Part shown: positions 17,765 to 25,463 of the stretch, piece by piece
Layout of the letters: every line of letters starts with the position of its first letter
Position numbering within the stretch: the stretch's first letter is position 1
Assembly: GCF_019702945.1 (NCBI RefSeq)
Contig: NZ_AP024749.1
Location: forward strand, 1,550,001 to 1,614,000
Length of the DNA: 64,000 nt
Source of the DNA: Flavobacterium okayamense
GTDB lineage: Bacteria > Bacteroidota > Bacteroidia > Flavobacteriales > Flavobacteriaceae
Direction: 5' to 3'
Made by a program: the position numbers and the translations under genes
Notes under the pieces: generated by a model
Told to the model about the DNA's origin: nothing
Seen by the model: the letters and a program-made list of their open reading frames with translations, nothing else
The model's database searches: none

Positions 17765-18910
17765 ATGCAACTATCGGTAATCATCCTTAATTATAATGTT
17801 CGCTATTTTTTAGAGCAATGTGTTTTGAGTGTTCAAAAAGCACTTGAAGGTATTGATAGTGAAATTATTGTGGTGGATAATGCGTCTTCAGATGATAGTT
17901 GTCGAATGATTAAGGAGAAATTTCCTGCTATCACTTTAATTGAAAATAAGGAAAATTTAGGTTTTCCAAAAGGGAATAATATTGGAGTTGATTACGCAAA
18001 AGGTGAATACATTTGCATTTTAAATCCTGATACCGTTGTTGCTGAAGATACTTTTTCTAAAATTTTAATGTCGAAAGTCGAAAGTCAAAACCCGAAAGTC
18101 GGAATTGTTGGCTGCAAATTAATTGATGGTTCCGGAAAATTTCTTCCAGAATGTAAAAGGGGAGTTCCAACACCTTGGGTGGCTTTTACCAAGATTTTTG
18201 GGTTGTATAAATTATTTCCAAAATCGAGTTGGTTTAATCAGTATTACGCCATGCATTTAAATGAAAATCAATCAGGTGAAGTTGATATTTTCGTTGGGGC
18301 TTTTATGGTAATGAAGCGCGATTTGTATTTGGAAGTAGGCGGATTTGATGAAGATTGCTTTATGTATTCCGATGATATTGATTTGAGTTATTTGGTAAAA
18401 AAAGCAGGATATTCTAATTATTATTTTGCTGATACAACGGTTATACATTATAAAGGCGAAAGCACAGTTCGAGACGGATTGTATATGAAACGTTTTCGAG
18501 AAGCGATGCAGTTTTTTTATAAGAAACATTTTAAGAAATCTTGGTTTTTCGATGTCATGATGCAAATGGGAAGTTTTGTTTTTTCGCTCTTAAAGGTGTT
18601 CCAATCTAAAACTATCAAGGTTAAAAAACCAGAACATTACATTTTAGTAAGCGAAGAATACAATGATGAAATACTTACTAAAATTTCAAATAAATTAAAA
18701 GTGAACATTAATAAAAAGGGAAAAGAAATTCCATTAGATTTGCGAGTAGAATTTATCATAGATTTGAAATCAATTTCCTTCAAGAAAGCTATTGAATTGA
18801 TGGAAAATAATATGAATAAAGCATATACATTTAAATTTTTATCAGTAAATCACGATTTTTTGATTGGAAGTAATAATTCCAATGAACGAGGGGAAGTTAT
18901 TTTGTTGTAA
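17765..18910 (+). CDS. Glycosyltransferase family 2 protein
   Basis: I start at the ATG at 17765 (MQLSVIILNYN); the in-frame TTG two codons earlier is part of the promoter-like TATATTTG. The 381 residues carry the GT-A fold: EIIVVDNASSDDS near 38-50, NPDTVVAED near 88 as the metal-binding Asp motif, and DIFVGAFMVMKRDLY...GGFDEDCFMYSDDIDLSYLVKKAGY as acceptor and base region. A membrane-associated helix region lies near 260-280. Family 2 enzymes of this layout transfer rhamnose or similar sugars to cell-surface glycans. The acceptor is not known. A heptad repeat lies in the coding region. Confidence 0.9.
   Translation: MQLSVIILNYNVRYFLEQCVLSVQKALEGIDSEIIVVDNASSDDSCRMIKEKFPAITLIENKENLGFPKGNNIGVDYAKGEYICILNPDTVVAEDTFSKILMSKVESQNPKVGIVGCKLIDGSGKFLPECKRGVPTPWVAFTKIFGLYKLFPKSSWFNQYYAMHLNENQSGEVDIFVGAFMVMKRDLYLEVGGFDEDCFMYSDDIDLSYLVKKAGYSNYYFADTTVIHYKGESTVRDGLYMKRFREAMQFFYKKHFKKSWFFDVMMQMGSFVFSLLKVFQSKTIKVKKPEHYILVSEEYNDEILTKISNKLKVNINKKGKEIPLDLRVEFIIDLKSISFKKAIELMENNMNKAYTFKFLSVNHDFLIGSNNSNERGEVILL
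18070..18104. repeat. Intragenic heptad repeat in glycosyltransferase gene
   Basis: Five seven-base units follow each other: gtcgaaa, gtcgaaa, gtcaaaa, cccgaaa, gtcggaa. They encode residues about 102-113 (MSKVESQNPKVG). A unit change would frameshift the gene. Same unit as at 15125-15152, in the same strand orientation though the two genes are opposed. Confidence 0.85.
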
Positions 18911-18949
18911 AAAATTATTGTATTCTTTACAAATACATCTAAAAATTAG

Positions 18950-18957
18950 TATTTTTG
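18950..18957 (+). promoter_or_regulatory. E2 gene promoter -7 element
   Basis: TATTTTTG matches TAnnTTTG. The implied leader before the ATG at 18995 is about 32 bases. Confidence 0.5.
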
Positions 18958-18994
18958 CAATCCAAAGAAGTAAAACACAACTTTAGTTAAAAAT

Positions 18995-20299
18995 ATGGCA
19001 AAGTTCGAATTGAAATTACCTAAAATGGGTGAAAGTGTAGCGGAAGCTACGGTTACTAACTGGTTAAAGAAAGTTGGTGAGAAAATTGAACAAGATGAAG
19101 CAGTTCTTGAAATTGCTACTGATAAGGTTGATAGTGAAGTTCCAAGTGAGGTTTCAGGAACTTTAGTTGAAATTTTATTTAATGTTGACGATGTTGTTCA
19201 AGTAGGACAAACAATTGCTATTATTGAAACTGAAGGTGGTGCTGTTGCTGCTACTCCAGTTGCTGAAGTAAAAACGGAAGCTGCGCCAGTAGCTGAGGTT
19301 GCTAAAGCAGTTGAAGTTGCTAAAGAAACTGTTGCAACTCCTGATTTTTCAAATTCAGATAAATTCTATTCTCCATTAGTAAAAAATATTGCTAAAGAAG
19401 AAGGAATTTCTATTGCTGAATTAGATGGAATTAACGGAACAGGAAAAGACGGTAGAGTAACGAAAGAAGACATTTTAGGATATATTAAAACAAGAGGAAG
19501 TCAGCCAGTTGCAGTTTCGCAACCAGTTAAAACTGAATCAGCTGCTCCAGTTCAAGAAGCACCAAAAGCTGCTCCAACATCAGTAAATGGAGAAGATGAA
19601 ATCGTAGAAATGGACAGAATGCGTAAGTTGATTTCTAAGTACATGGTGGAGTCTAAACAAACTTCAGCTCACGTACAATCTTTTATCGAAGTTGATGTTA
19701 CGAATATTGTAAAATGGAGAGATAAGGTTAAGAATGCATTCGAAAAACGCGAAGGTGAAAAATTAACGTTTACGCCAATTTTCATGGAAGTTGTTGCAAA
19801 AGCGTTGAAAGATTTCCCTGGAATGAACATTCAAGTTGATGGTGAATACATTATCAAAAAGAAAAATATTAATTTAGGTATGGCTGCTGCTTTACCAAAC
19901 GGAAACTTAATTGTTCCGGTAATAAAAAATGCTGACCAATTAAACTTAGTTGGTATGGCAAAACAAGTGAACGATTTAGCTAACCGTGCAAGAACTGGAA
20001 AATTAAAACCAGACGATACACAAGGAGGAACGTACACCGTTACTAACGTAGGTACTTTTGGTTCTGTTTTTGGAACACCAATTATCAACCAACCACAAGT
20101 GGGTATTTTGGCTTTAGGTGCTATTCGTAAAGTTCCTGCGGTAATCGAAACTCCAGAAGGAGATTTTATAGGAATCCGTCAAAAAATGTTTTTATCACAT
20201 TCTTACGATCATAGAGTAGTTGATGGAGCATTAGGAGGAAGTTTTGTAAAAAGAGTTGCTGATTATTTAGAAGCTTGGGATATTAATAGAGAAGTTTAA
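18995..20299 (+). CDS. 2-oxoacid dehydrogenase E2 (dihydrolipoamide acyltransferase)
   Basis: The 434-residue protein has a lipoyl domain (1-78) with the lipoylated Lys44 in TDKVDSEVP. An Ala/Val/Glu-rich linker is followed by an E3-binding domain (about 125-163; SPLVKNIAKEEGI...GTGKDGRVTKEDIL). The catalytic acyltransferase domain has the active-site His406 and Asp410 in SYDHRVVDGALGG. One lipoyl domain and these motifs fit the E2 of the branched-chain or 2-oxoglutarate complexes; the sequence alone does not decide between them. E1 and E3 genes are not adjacent. It ends at a bidirectional terminator. Confidence 0.92.
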   Translation: MAKFELKLPKMGESVAEATVTNWLKKVGEKIEQDEAVLEIATDKVDSEVPSEVSGTLVEILFNVDDVVQVGQTIAIIETEGGAVAATPVAEVKTEAAPVAEVAKAVEVAKETVATPDFSNSDKFYSPLVKNIAKEEGISIAELDGINGTGKDGRVTKEDILGYIKTRGSQPVAVSQPVKTESAAPVQEAPKAAPTSVNGEDEIVEMDRMRKLISKYMVESKQTSAHVQSFIEVDVTNIVKWRDKVKNAFEKREGEKLTFTPIFMEVVAKALKDFPGMNIQVDGEYIIKKKNINLGMAAALPNGNLIVPVIKNADQLNLVGMAKQVNDLANRARTGKLKPDDTQGGTYTVTNVGTFGSVFGTPIINQPQVGILALGAIRKVPAVIETPEGDFIGIRQKMFLSHSYDHRVVDGALGGSFVKRVADYLEAWDINREV

Positions 20300-20317
20300 T
20301 TTTATTATTATAAAAAT

Positions 20318-20346
20318 AAAAACCACGCTAATCGCGTGGTTTTTTT
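20318..20346. terminator. Bidirectional terminator after E2 gene
   Basis: aaccacgc (20321-20328) pairs with gcgtggtt (20334-20341) around taatc, with A- and T-tracts outside. The right arm encodes the last residues (PRD) of the opposing small gene. Confidence 0.85.
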
Positions 20347-20564
20347 ATGTTTTTTAGAATTATTATTATTGGAAATCCAATGCAAATAGTTAAAATAAAG
20401 TAATGTTTTAAAATTTTGGTGAGTTGAAATATAAAAATCAAACCAATAATGAGAAAAAAAATATATTTTAAGTAAAAGCTTAAATTTTTATGTTTAACTC
20501 CATCTAAAACAAAACCTAGAAATGGAATCAATATGGATAACAAAAAAAATAAAAATAGATTCAA
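20328..20564 (-). CDS. Small hydrophobic membrane protein, unknown
   Basis: The 78 codons encode three probable membrane helices (about 2-20, 30-48, 52-70) with a basic tail KNIKKPRD. I do not recognise a family. The stop codon lies within the terminator hairpin shared with the E2 gene, so the gene is very tightly packed. Codon use is AT-rich like the surroundings. No clear promoter is visible on minus. It may be a genuine small membrane protein or a chance open frame in AT-rich DNA. Confidence 0.45.
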   Translation of the reverse strand: MNLFLFFLLSILIPFLGFVLDGVKHKNLSFYLKYIFFLIIGLIFIFQLTKILKHYFILTICIGFPIIIILKNIKKPRD

Positions 20565-20588
20565 CTGGGTTAAAAAAATCCTTTAAAT

Positions 20589-20596
20589 TATATTTG
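20589..20596 (+). promoter_or_regulatory. Exonuclease gene promoter -7 element
   Basis: TATATTTG matches TAnnTTTG, about 20 bases upstream of the ATG at 20616. Confidence 0.5.
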
Positions 20597-20615
20597 CAAT
20601 ATAAAGATAATTGAA

Positions 20616-21389
20616 ATGGAATTAAAACTAAACAGACCTATTTGCTTTTTTGATTTAGAAACTACTGGAATTGATGTAGCTAAAGATAGAATTGTGGAAA
20701 TATCAATTTTAAAAGTCTTTCCAAACGGGAATAAAGAAAGCAAAACTTGGTTAGTAAATCCAACAATTCCTATTCCGGCATTTGCAACTGCTGTTCATGG
20801 AATTACCAATGAAAAAGTAGCAAACGAACCAACATTCGCCGAATTAGCGCCTCATGTTTATAATATGATAAAAGATTCTGATTTGGCTGGATTTAATTCA
20901 GATCGATTTGATATTCCATTATTAGCTGAAGAATTGTTACGTGCAGAAGTTGATTTTGACATGAAAAATAGAGTAACCGTTGATGTGCAAACAATTTTTC
21001 ATAAAAAAGAAGAAAGAACTTTAAGTGCAGCTTACCGTTTTTATTGTAATGAAAGCTTGGAAAATGCACATAGCGCTGAAGCTGATACTAATGCAACGTA
21101 TGAAATTCTGAAAGCGCAATTAGATCGTTACGAGGATTTAGAAAACGATATGAAGAAACTTTCTGAATTCACTACTCGTAAGAAATCAGTTGATTTTGCA
21201 GGATTTATTGCTTTAAACGAAGATGGACAAGAAATTTTTACTTTTGGAAAACATAAAGGAGCTTTAGTTGATGATGTGCTAGATAAAGAACCGGGCTATT
21301 TTGGATGGATTCAAAATGCTGATTTTCCATTATATACTAAAAAAGTTTTAACAGCAATTAAGTTAAGAAAGTTAAATACGAAGTTATAA
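20616..21389 (+). CDS. DnaQ-like 3'-5' exonuclease (DEDDh)
   Basis: The 257-residue protein has the exonuclease fold of the DNA polymerase III epsilon family. Asp13 and Glu15 lie in FFDLETTGID, a second acidic motif in GFNSDRFDIPLL, and the His and final Asp in HSAEADTNAT. A C-terminal part (about 190-257) contains GKHKGALVDDVLDKEPGYFGWI, a module also found beside exonucleases in other Bacteroidota (QEIFTFGKHKG). It probably trims single strands in repair rather than proofreading replication. It stands alone behind its own promoter. Confidence 0.9.
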   Translation: MELKLNRPICFFDLETTGIDVAKDRIVEISILKVFPNGNKESKTWLVNPTIPIPAFATAVHGITNEKVANEPTFAELAPHVYNMIKDSDLAGFNSDRFDIPLLAEELLRAEVDFDMKNRVTVDVQTIFHKKEERTLSAAYRFYCNESLENAHSAEADTNATYEILKAQLDRYEDLENDMKKLSEFTTRKKSVDFAGFIALNEDGQEIFTFGKHKGALVDDVLDKEPGYFGWIQNADFPLYTKKVLTAIKLRKLNTKL

Positions 21390-21412
21390 AAAAAGTAAAA
21401 GTATTTTTTTAG

Positions 21413-21440
21413 CTAATTACTATTCACTAATCACTAAAGA
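21413..21440. repeat. Heptad repeat in leader of FAH-family gene
   Basis: Seven-base units ctaatta, ctattca, ctaatca, ctaaaga run up to three bases before the ATG at 21444. Confidence 0.7.
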
Positions 21441-21443
21441 ATT

Positions 21444-22055
21444 ATGAAAATAATCTGTATAGGAAGAAATTATGCTGATCATATTTCGGAATTAAATAAC
21501 GAAAGACCTACAGAGCCTGTAATATTCATGAAACCTGATTCTGCTATTTTGTTGAAAAATTTTCCATTTGTAATACCAGAATTTACTAATGATGTACATC
21601 ATGAAATAGAAGTTATAGTAAAGATTAATAAAGTTGGAAAATATATAGATAAAAAATTCGCACATAAGTATTATGACGAAATTAGTTTAGGTATCGATTT
21701 TACAGCTCGAGATTTACAAAGTACGTTAAAAGAAAAAGGTTTGCCATGGGAAAAAGCTAAGGCTTTTGACGGTTCAGCGATTATTGGAGACTTTTTACCG
21801 AAAAATTCATTTACTTCATTAGAAAATATTAACTTTGAGTTAAAGAGTAATGGTAATGTAGTTCAGCAAGGCAATACATCGTTAATGCTTTGGAAAATAG
21901 ATGAACTTATTGCTTATGTTTCTCAATATTTTACGCTAAAAACAGGTGATATTCTTTTTACTGGTACACCTAAAGGCGTTGCCCCGGTTAAAGATGGTGA
22001 TGTTTTAGAAGGTTTCTTGGAAGGAAATCAATTGTTTAAAGTTCAAGTTAAGTAG
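21444..22055 (+). CDS. Fumarylacetoacetate hydrolase family protein
   Basis: The 203 residues cover the FAH catalytic fold without an N-terminal extension, like FAHD1-type acylpyruvases or oxaloacetate decarboxylases. Visible motifs are CIGRNYADH, FMKPDSAIL, the metal ligands in HHEIEVIVKI, GIDFTARDLQ, and the late GDILFTGTPKGVAPV. These enzymes cleave C-C bonds in acylpyruvates using Mg2+. The Hpt gene follows after two bases, so the two are probably co-transcribed, though no functional link is evident. Confidence 0.9.
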   Translation: MKIICIGRNYADHISELNNERPTEPVIFMKPDSAILLKNFPFVIPEFTNDVHHEIEVIVKINKVGKYIDKKFAHKYYDEISLGIDFTARDLQSTLKEKGLPWEKAKAFDGSAIIGDFLPKNSFTSLENINFELKSNGNVVQQGNTSLMLWKIDELIAYVSQYFTLKTGDILFTGTPKGVAPVKDGDVLEGFLEGNQLFKVQVK

Positions 22056-22057
22056 TT

Positions 22058-22405
22058 ATGGCGTTACAGTATAATTTATCAAAAGTTTATGAGATATCAG
22101 AAAATGATATTGATTTTGCATACCAAATTGTGAATCTTTTCTTAGAAGAAGTTCCAGCTGAAATTAAATCAATGAAAGTAGGAATTGAAGAAAAAGATTA
22201 TACAAGGGTTTATACATCTGCACATAAAATTAAACCTTCTCTAGATTTATTAGGAATGGATTTAGCATATGATGAAAACATTGAAATAATGACTTGGGCA
22301 AAATCTGAAGGTAAAAGAAAGGAAATTAAAGAAATTTTTAAATCTTTAAAAGATAGAGTAGATCTTGCTGTAAAAGAAATTAAAAAAGACTTTAAACTAG
22401 CCTAA
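22058..22405 (+). CDS. Histidine phosphotransfer (Hpt) domain protein
   Basis: The 115-residue helical protein is a single Hpt domain. His56 in [15 protein letters not shown] is the phosphate-accepting residue; the usual Hxx[KR]xx[SA] context is present. It could shuttle phosphate from a hybrid kinase such as the one at 42.5 kb to a separate response regulator. No kinase or regulator is adjacent. Its position between an FAH-family gene and cinA is a common flavobacterial arrangement. Confidence 0.85.
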   Translation: MALQYNLSKVYEISENDIDFAYQIVNLFLEEVPAEIKSMKVGIEEKDYTRVYTSAHKIKPSLDLLGMDLAYDENIEIMTWAKSEGKRKEIKEIFKSLKDRVDLAVKEIKKDFKLA

Positions 22406-22425
22406 CCCCATTCTTAACTTACTTT

Positions 22426-23673
22426 ATGAAAGCATCTATAATCACTATTGGTGACGAAATACTTATTGGACAAATCGTAGATACCAATTCATCCTATATC
22501 GCTAAACAACTTGATAAAATTGGTATATCAGTTACTGAAATGCGTTCTGTTTCTGACGATAAAACTCAAATTTTAGAAACACTTTCCGAATTACAAAATA
22601 AAGTCGAAGTTGTAATTATTACTGGCGGATTAGGTCCAACAAAAGACGATATTACAAAGAAAACAATTTGTGAATATTGTAATGATGTTTTGGTTGAAAG
22701 CGAAATTGTTTTACAACATGTAAAAGAATTGATCGAAGGGTTTTATAAAAGACCTATAACACAAATTAACAGAGATCAGGCTTTAGTGCCATCAAAAGCT
22801 GAAGTTTTATTTAATAAAATGGGTACTGCCCCTGGAATGTGGTTACAAAAAGAAAATACAGTTTTTATTTCATTGCCAGGTGTTCCTTATGAAATGAAAT
22901 ATTTAATTGATAACGAAGTCGTTCCTAAGTTGGTTCAAAAATTTTCTCGTCCATATATTATTCATAAAACAATAATAACATATGGTAGAGGTGAAAGTTT
23001 AATAGCGGAACAAATAGAAAGTTGGGAAGATAGTTTGCCATCCTTTATTAAGTTAGCGTATTTACCAAGTCCGGGAAGAGTTCGTTTGCGTTTATCTGCT
23101 AGAGGTGCTAATGAAAAGGAATTAAAAGTTGCTATCGAGAAAGAAGTAAGTAAACTTCAAGAATTAATAGGAGATATTATTGTTGGTTTTGATGAAGACG
23201 AGCCTATTGAAGTAGTTTTAGGTAGACTGTTAACAAATAAAGGTTTGACAATTGCAACAGCGGAAAGCTGTACGGGAGGTAAAATTGCACAAACTATTGC
23301 TTCTGTTTCAGGGGCTTCAGCATATTTTAAAGGAAGTATAGTGAGTTATGCAACTGATGTTAAAGAAAGAATTTTAAATGTTTCTCATAATGTTATTGAA
23401 GAAAATTCTGTAGTGAGTGCTCAAGTTGCAAAAGAAATGGTTCTTTCCGTTCAAAAAATGATGCAAACAAATATTGCAATTTCTACGACAGGAAATGCAG
23501 GTCCATTAAAAGGGGATTCAAATGCAGAGGTAGGTATTGTGTATATAGGTATAGCAATAGATGAAGAAGTTTTTGTTGAAGAATTTAACTTTGGTCAACC
23601 GCGTGAAAAAGTCATTGATAGAGCGGTAAGTAAAGCCTTGGAATTAGTTTATAAAGAAATTTTAAAAAAATAA
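22426..23673 (+). CDS. cinA: CinA: competence/damage-inducible protein, NMN amidohydrolase
   Basis: The 415-residue protein has the full two-domain CinA layout. The N-terminal molybdopterin-binding-like COG1058 domain ([23 protein letters not shown], then [10 protein letters not shown]) probably hydrolyses ADP-ribose type pyrophosphates. The C-terminal domain (about 260-415) has the PncC motif [12 protein letters not shown] with the catalytic Ser and deamidates nicotinamide mononucleotide in pyridine nucleotide salvage. It follows the Hpt gene after 20 bases. Confidence 0.95.
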   Translation: MKASIITIGDEILIGQIVDTNSSYIAKQLDKIGISVTEMRSVSDDKTQILETLSELQNKVEVVIITGGLGPTKDDITKKTICEYCNDVLVESEIVLQHVKELIEGFYKRPITQINRDQALVPSKAEVLFNKMGTAPGMWLQKENTVFISLPGVPYEMKYLIDNEVVPKLVQKFSRPYIIHKTIITYGRGESLIAEQIESWEDSLPSFIKLAYLPSPGRVRLRLSARGANEKELKVAIEKEVSKLQELIGDIIVGFDEDEPIEVVLGRLLTNKGLTIATAESCTGGKIAQTIASVSGASAYFKGSIVSYATDVKERILNVSHNVIEENSVVSAQVAKEMVLSVQKMMQTNIAISTTGNAGPLKGDSNAEVGIVYIGIAIDEEVFVEEFNFGQPREKVIDRAVSKALELVYKEILKK

Positions 23674-23753
23674 TAAAATATAGTTGTGTAATTCATTGCT
23701 ATTTTGTTTCTTTGCACCCTGATTTTGAATAACGAAATAAAAGATTAGAAATA

Positions 23754-23975
23754 ATGTCAAGAGTTTGTGAACTAACAGGTAAAAAAGCGATGGTTGGAAA
23801 CAACGTTTCTCACGCTATGAACAAAACTAAGAGAAAATTTTCTGTAAACTTAGTTAAGAAACGTTTTTACATTCCTGAAGAAGATAGATGGGTAACGTTA
23901 AAAGTATCTACAGCAGCATTAAAAACTATCAATAAGATTGGTATTTCTGCAGCATTAAAAAAAGCACAAAAATAA
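23754..23975 (+). CDS. rpmB: 50S ribosomal protein L28
   Basis: The 73-residue protein opens [26 protein letters not shown], the conserved L28 signature, and is rich in Lys. It is the first gene of the rpmB-rpmG-DUF4295 group. An 80-base leader precedes it, containing a near-consensus TTTCTTTG. There is no Shine-Dalgarno; A-rich bases precede the ATG as usual in this phylum. Confidence 0.98.
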   Translation: MSRVCELTGKKAMVGNNVSHAMNKTKRKFSVNLVKKRFYIPEEDRWVTLKVSTAALKTINKIGISAALKKAQK

Positions 23976-24016
23976 TAGTAAGTAATTAATATTACTTAGA
24001 TTAAAAATAAATCACG

Positions 24017-24199
24017 ATGGCAAAGAAAGGTAATAGAATTCAAGTTATTTTAGAGTGTACTGAGCACAAAGCTACAGGTATGCCTGGGACGTCTCGTTAC
24101 ATCACTACTAAAAATAAAAAGAATACTCCAGATAGATTAGAGATTAAAAAATTTAATCCTGTTTTAAAAAGAGTAACTGTTCACAAAGAAATTAAATAA
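24017..24199 (+). CDS. rpmG: 50S ribosomal protein L33
   Basis: The 60-residue L33 matches the family ([18 protein letters not shown]...[22 protein letters not shown]). Of the usual zinc-ligand cysteines only one remains (LECTEH), so this is a zinc-independent type. It lies 41 bases after rpmB. Confidence 0.98.
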   Translation: MAKKGNRIQVILECTEHKATGMPGTSRYITTKNKKNTPDRLEIKKFNPVLKRVTVHKEIK

Positions 24200-24201
24200 T
24201 T

Positions 24202-24243
24202 AGCTGAAAGCATTAAGCCTTAGGCATAAAGTATAAAGATCAT
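24202..24243. repeat. Six-unit heptad repeat between rpmG and DUF4295 gene
   Basis: Units agctgaa, agcatta, agcctta, ggcataa, agtataa, agatcat keep a strict seven-base step and run into the DUF4295 ATG at 24242. The gap therefore consists almost entirely of the repeat. Confidence 0.75.
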
Positions 24244-24394
24244 GGCAAAGAAAACCGTAGCAACTTTACAAACTGCATCTAAGAGATTAACTAAAGCTAT
24301 TAAGATGGTTAAATCTCCTAAAACTGGTGCTTACACATTCGTAGAGCAAGTAATGGCTCCAGAAATGGTTGACGAATTCTTAAAAAAGAAATAA
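24242..24394 (+). CDS. DUF4295 family protein, probable ribosomal protein bL38
   Basis: Fifty residues: MAKKTVATLQTASKRLTKAI, then MVKSPKTGAYTFVEQVMAPEMVDEFLKKK. This small basic family is confined to Bacteroidota and always follows rpmG. As I recall, the Flavobacterium johnsoniae ribosome structure assigned an extra large-subunit protein, bL38, to this family; I could not verify this here. The operon position and composition agree with a ribosomal protein. Confidence 0.85.
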   Translation: MAKKTVATLQTASKRLTKAIKMVKSPKTGAYTFVEQVMAPEMVDEFLKKK

Positions 24395-24417
24395 TTCTTT
24401 TTTTTAATTATATAGGA

Positions 24418-24447
24418 AAGCTACTTTCGTTTGAAAGTAGCTTTTTT
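24418..24447 (+). terminator. Terminator after the rpmB-rpmG-DUF4295 operon
   Basis: aagctactttc (24418-24428) pairs with gaaagtagctt (24433-24443) around gttt, followed by a T-tract. Confidence 0.9.
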
Positions 24448-24480
24448 ATTTTTATTTTTGTTATTATAATTAAATAGGAT

Positions 24481-25434
24481 ATGAGTTTTTTCAAAAAATT
24501 ATTTTCATCAGAAAAAAAGGAAACTTTAGATAAAGGTTTAGAAAAATCAAAGTCTTCTTTTTTTGAAAAATTATCGAAAGCAGTTGCAGGAAAATCGAAA
24601 GTTGATGATGATGTTTTAGATAATCTAGAAGAAGTTTTAGTTTCATCTGATGTTGGTGTAAATACAACACTTAAAATTATTGAAAGAATTGAAGAGCGAG
24701 TAGAACGTGATAAATATCTTGGAACTGAAGAATTAAACAAAATCCTTCGTGAAGAAATTGCTGGTTTATTATCAGAAAACAACCATGAAGATGCTACAGA
24801 GTTTGAAGTTCCAAAAAATAAAAAGCCTTATGTTTTAATGGTTGTTGGAGTTAATGGTGTCGGAAAAACAACAACAATTGGTAAACTAGCCTATCAGTTT
24901 AAAAAAGCAGGGCATAAAGTTGTTTTAGGAGCTGCGGATACTTTTAGAGCTGCCGCTATTGACCAATTACAAGTCTGGGCAGATAGAGTAGACGTGCCCA
25001 TAGTTCGTCAGCAAATGGGGAGTGATCCCGCTTCTGTTGCATTTGATACCTTACAATCTGCAGTTTCACAAGATGCAGATGTGGTAATTATTGATACTGC
25101 AGGTCGTTTGCATAATAAAGTAAACTTGATGAATGAGCTTTCTAAAGTAAAACGTGTTATGCAAAAAGTAGTTGGTGATGCGCCTCACGATGTTTTATTG
25201 GTTTTAGATGGTTCAACAGGTCAAAATGCGTTTGAGCAAGCAAAACAATTTACTGCAGCGACTGAAGTAAATTCTTTAGCAGTTACTAAATTAGACGGAA
25301 CTGCTAAAGGTGGTGTTGTTATTGGAATATCAGATCAATTTAAAATTCCTGTAAAATATATTGGAGTAGGAGAAGGGATTGAAGATTTACAAGTCTTTAA
25401 TAAATTTGAATTTGTAGATTCGTTTTTCAAATAA
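24481..25434 (+). CDS. ftsY: Signal recognition particle receptor FtsY
   Basis: The 317-residue protein is the NG GTPase of the SRP receptor with almost no acidic A domain. G1 is GVNGVGKTTTIGKLA (about 122-136). AADTFRAAAIDQLQVW, VIIDTAGRLHNK and TKLDGTAKGG follow in order, and the protein closes with IKYIGVGEGIEDL-like sequence. It docks ribosome-SRP complexes at SecYEG. It has a terminator before it and a shared terminator after it. Confidence 0.97.
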   Translation: MSFFKKLFSSEKKETLDKGLEKSKSSFFEKLSKAVAGKSKVDDDVLDNLEEVLVSSDVGVNTTLKIIERIEERVERDKYLGTEELNKILREEIAGLLSENNHEDATEFEVPKNKKPYVLMVVGVNGVGKTTTIGKLAYQFKKAGHKVVLGAADTFRAAAIDQLQVWADRVDVPIVRQQMGSDPASVAFDTLQSAVSQDADVVIIDTAGRLHNKVNLMNELSKVKRVMQKVVGDAPHDVLLVLDGSTGQNAFEQAKQFTAATEVNSLAVTKLDGTAKGGVVIGISDQFKIPVKYIGVGEGIEDLQVFNKFEFVDSFFK

Positions 25435-25436
25435 AA

Positions 25437-25463
25437 AAAATCCCGCCTTTGCGGGATTTTTTT
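25437..25463. terminator. Bidirectional terminator after ftsY
   Basis: aaaatcccgc (25437-25446) pairs with gcgggatttt (25451-25460) around cttt. It serves ftsY and the opposing serine hydrolase gene, whose stop lies in the T-tract. Confidence 0.9.

Noticed and set aside
15125-18104. gtcgaaa tracts as possible CRISPR remnants
   Set aside because: Units are seven bases, directly adjacent, with no spacers and no cas genes.
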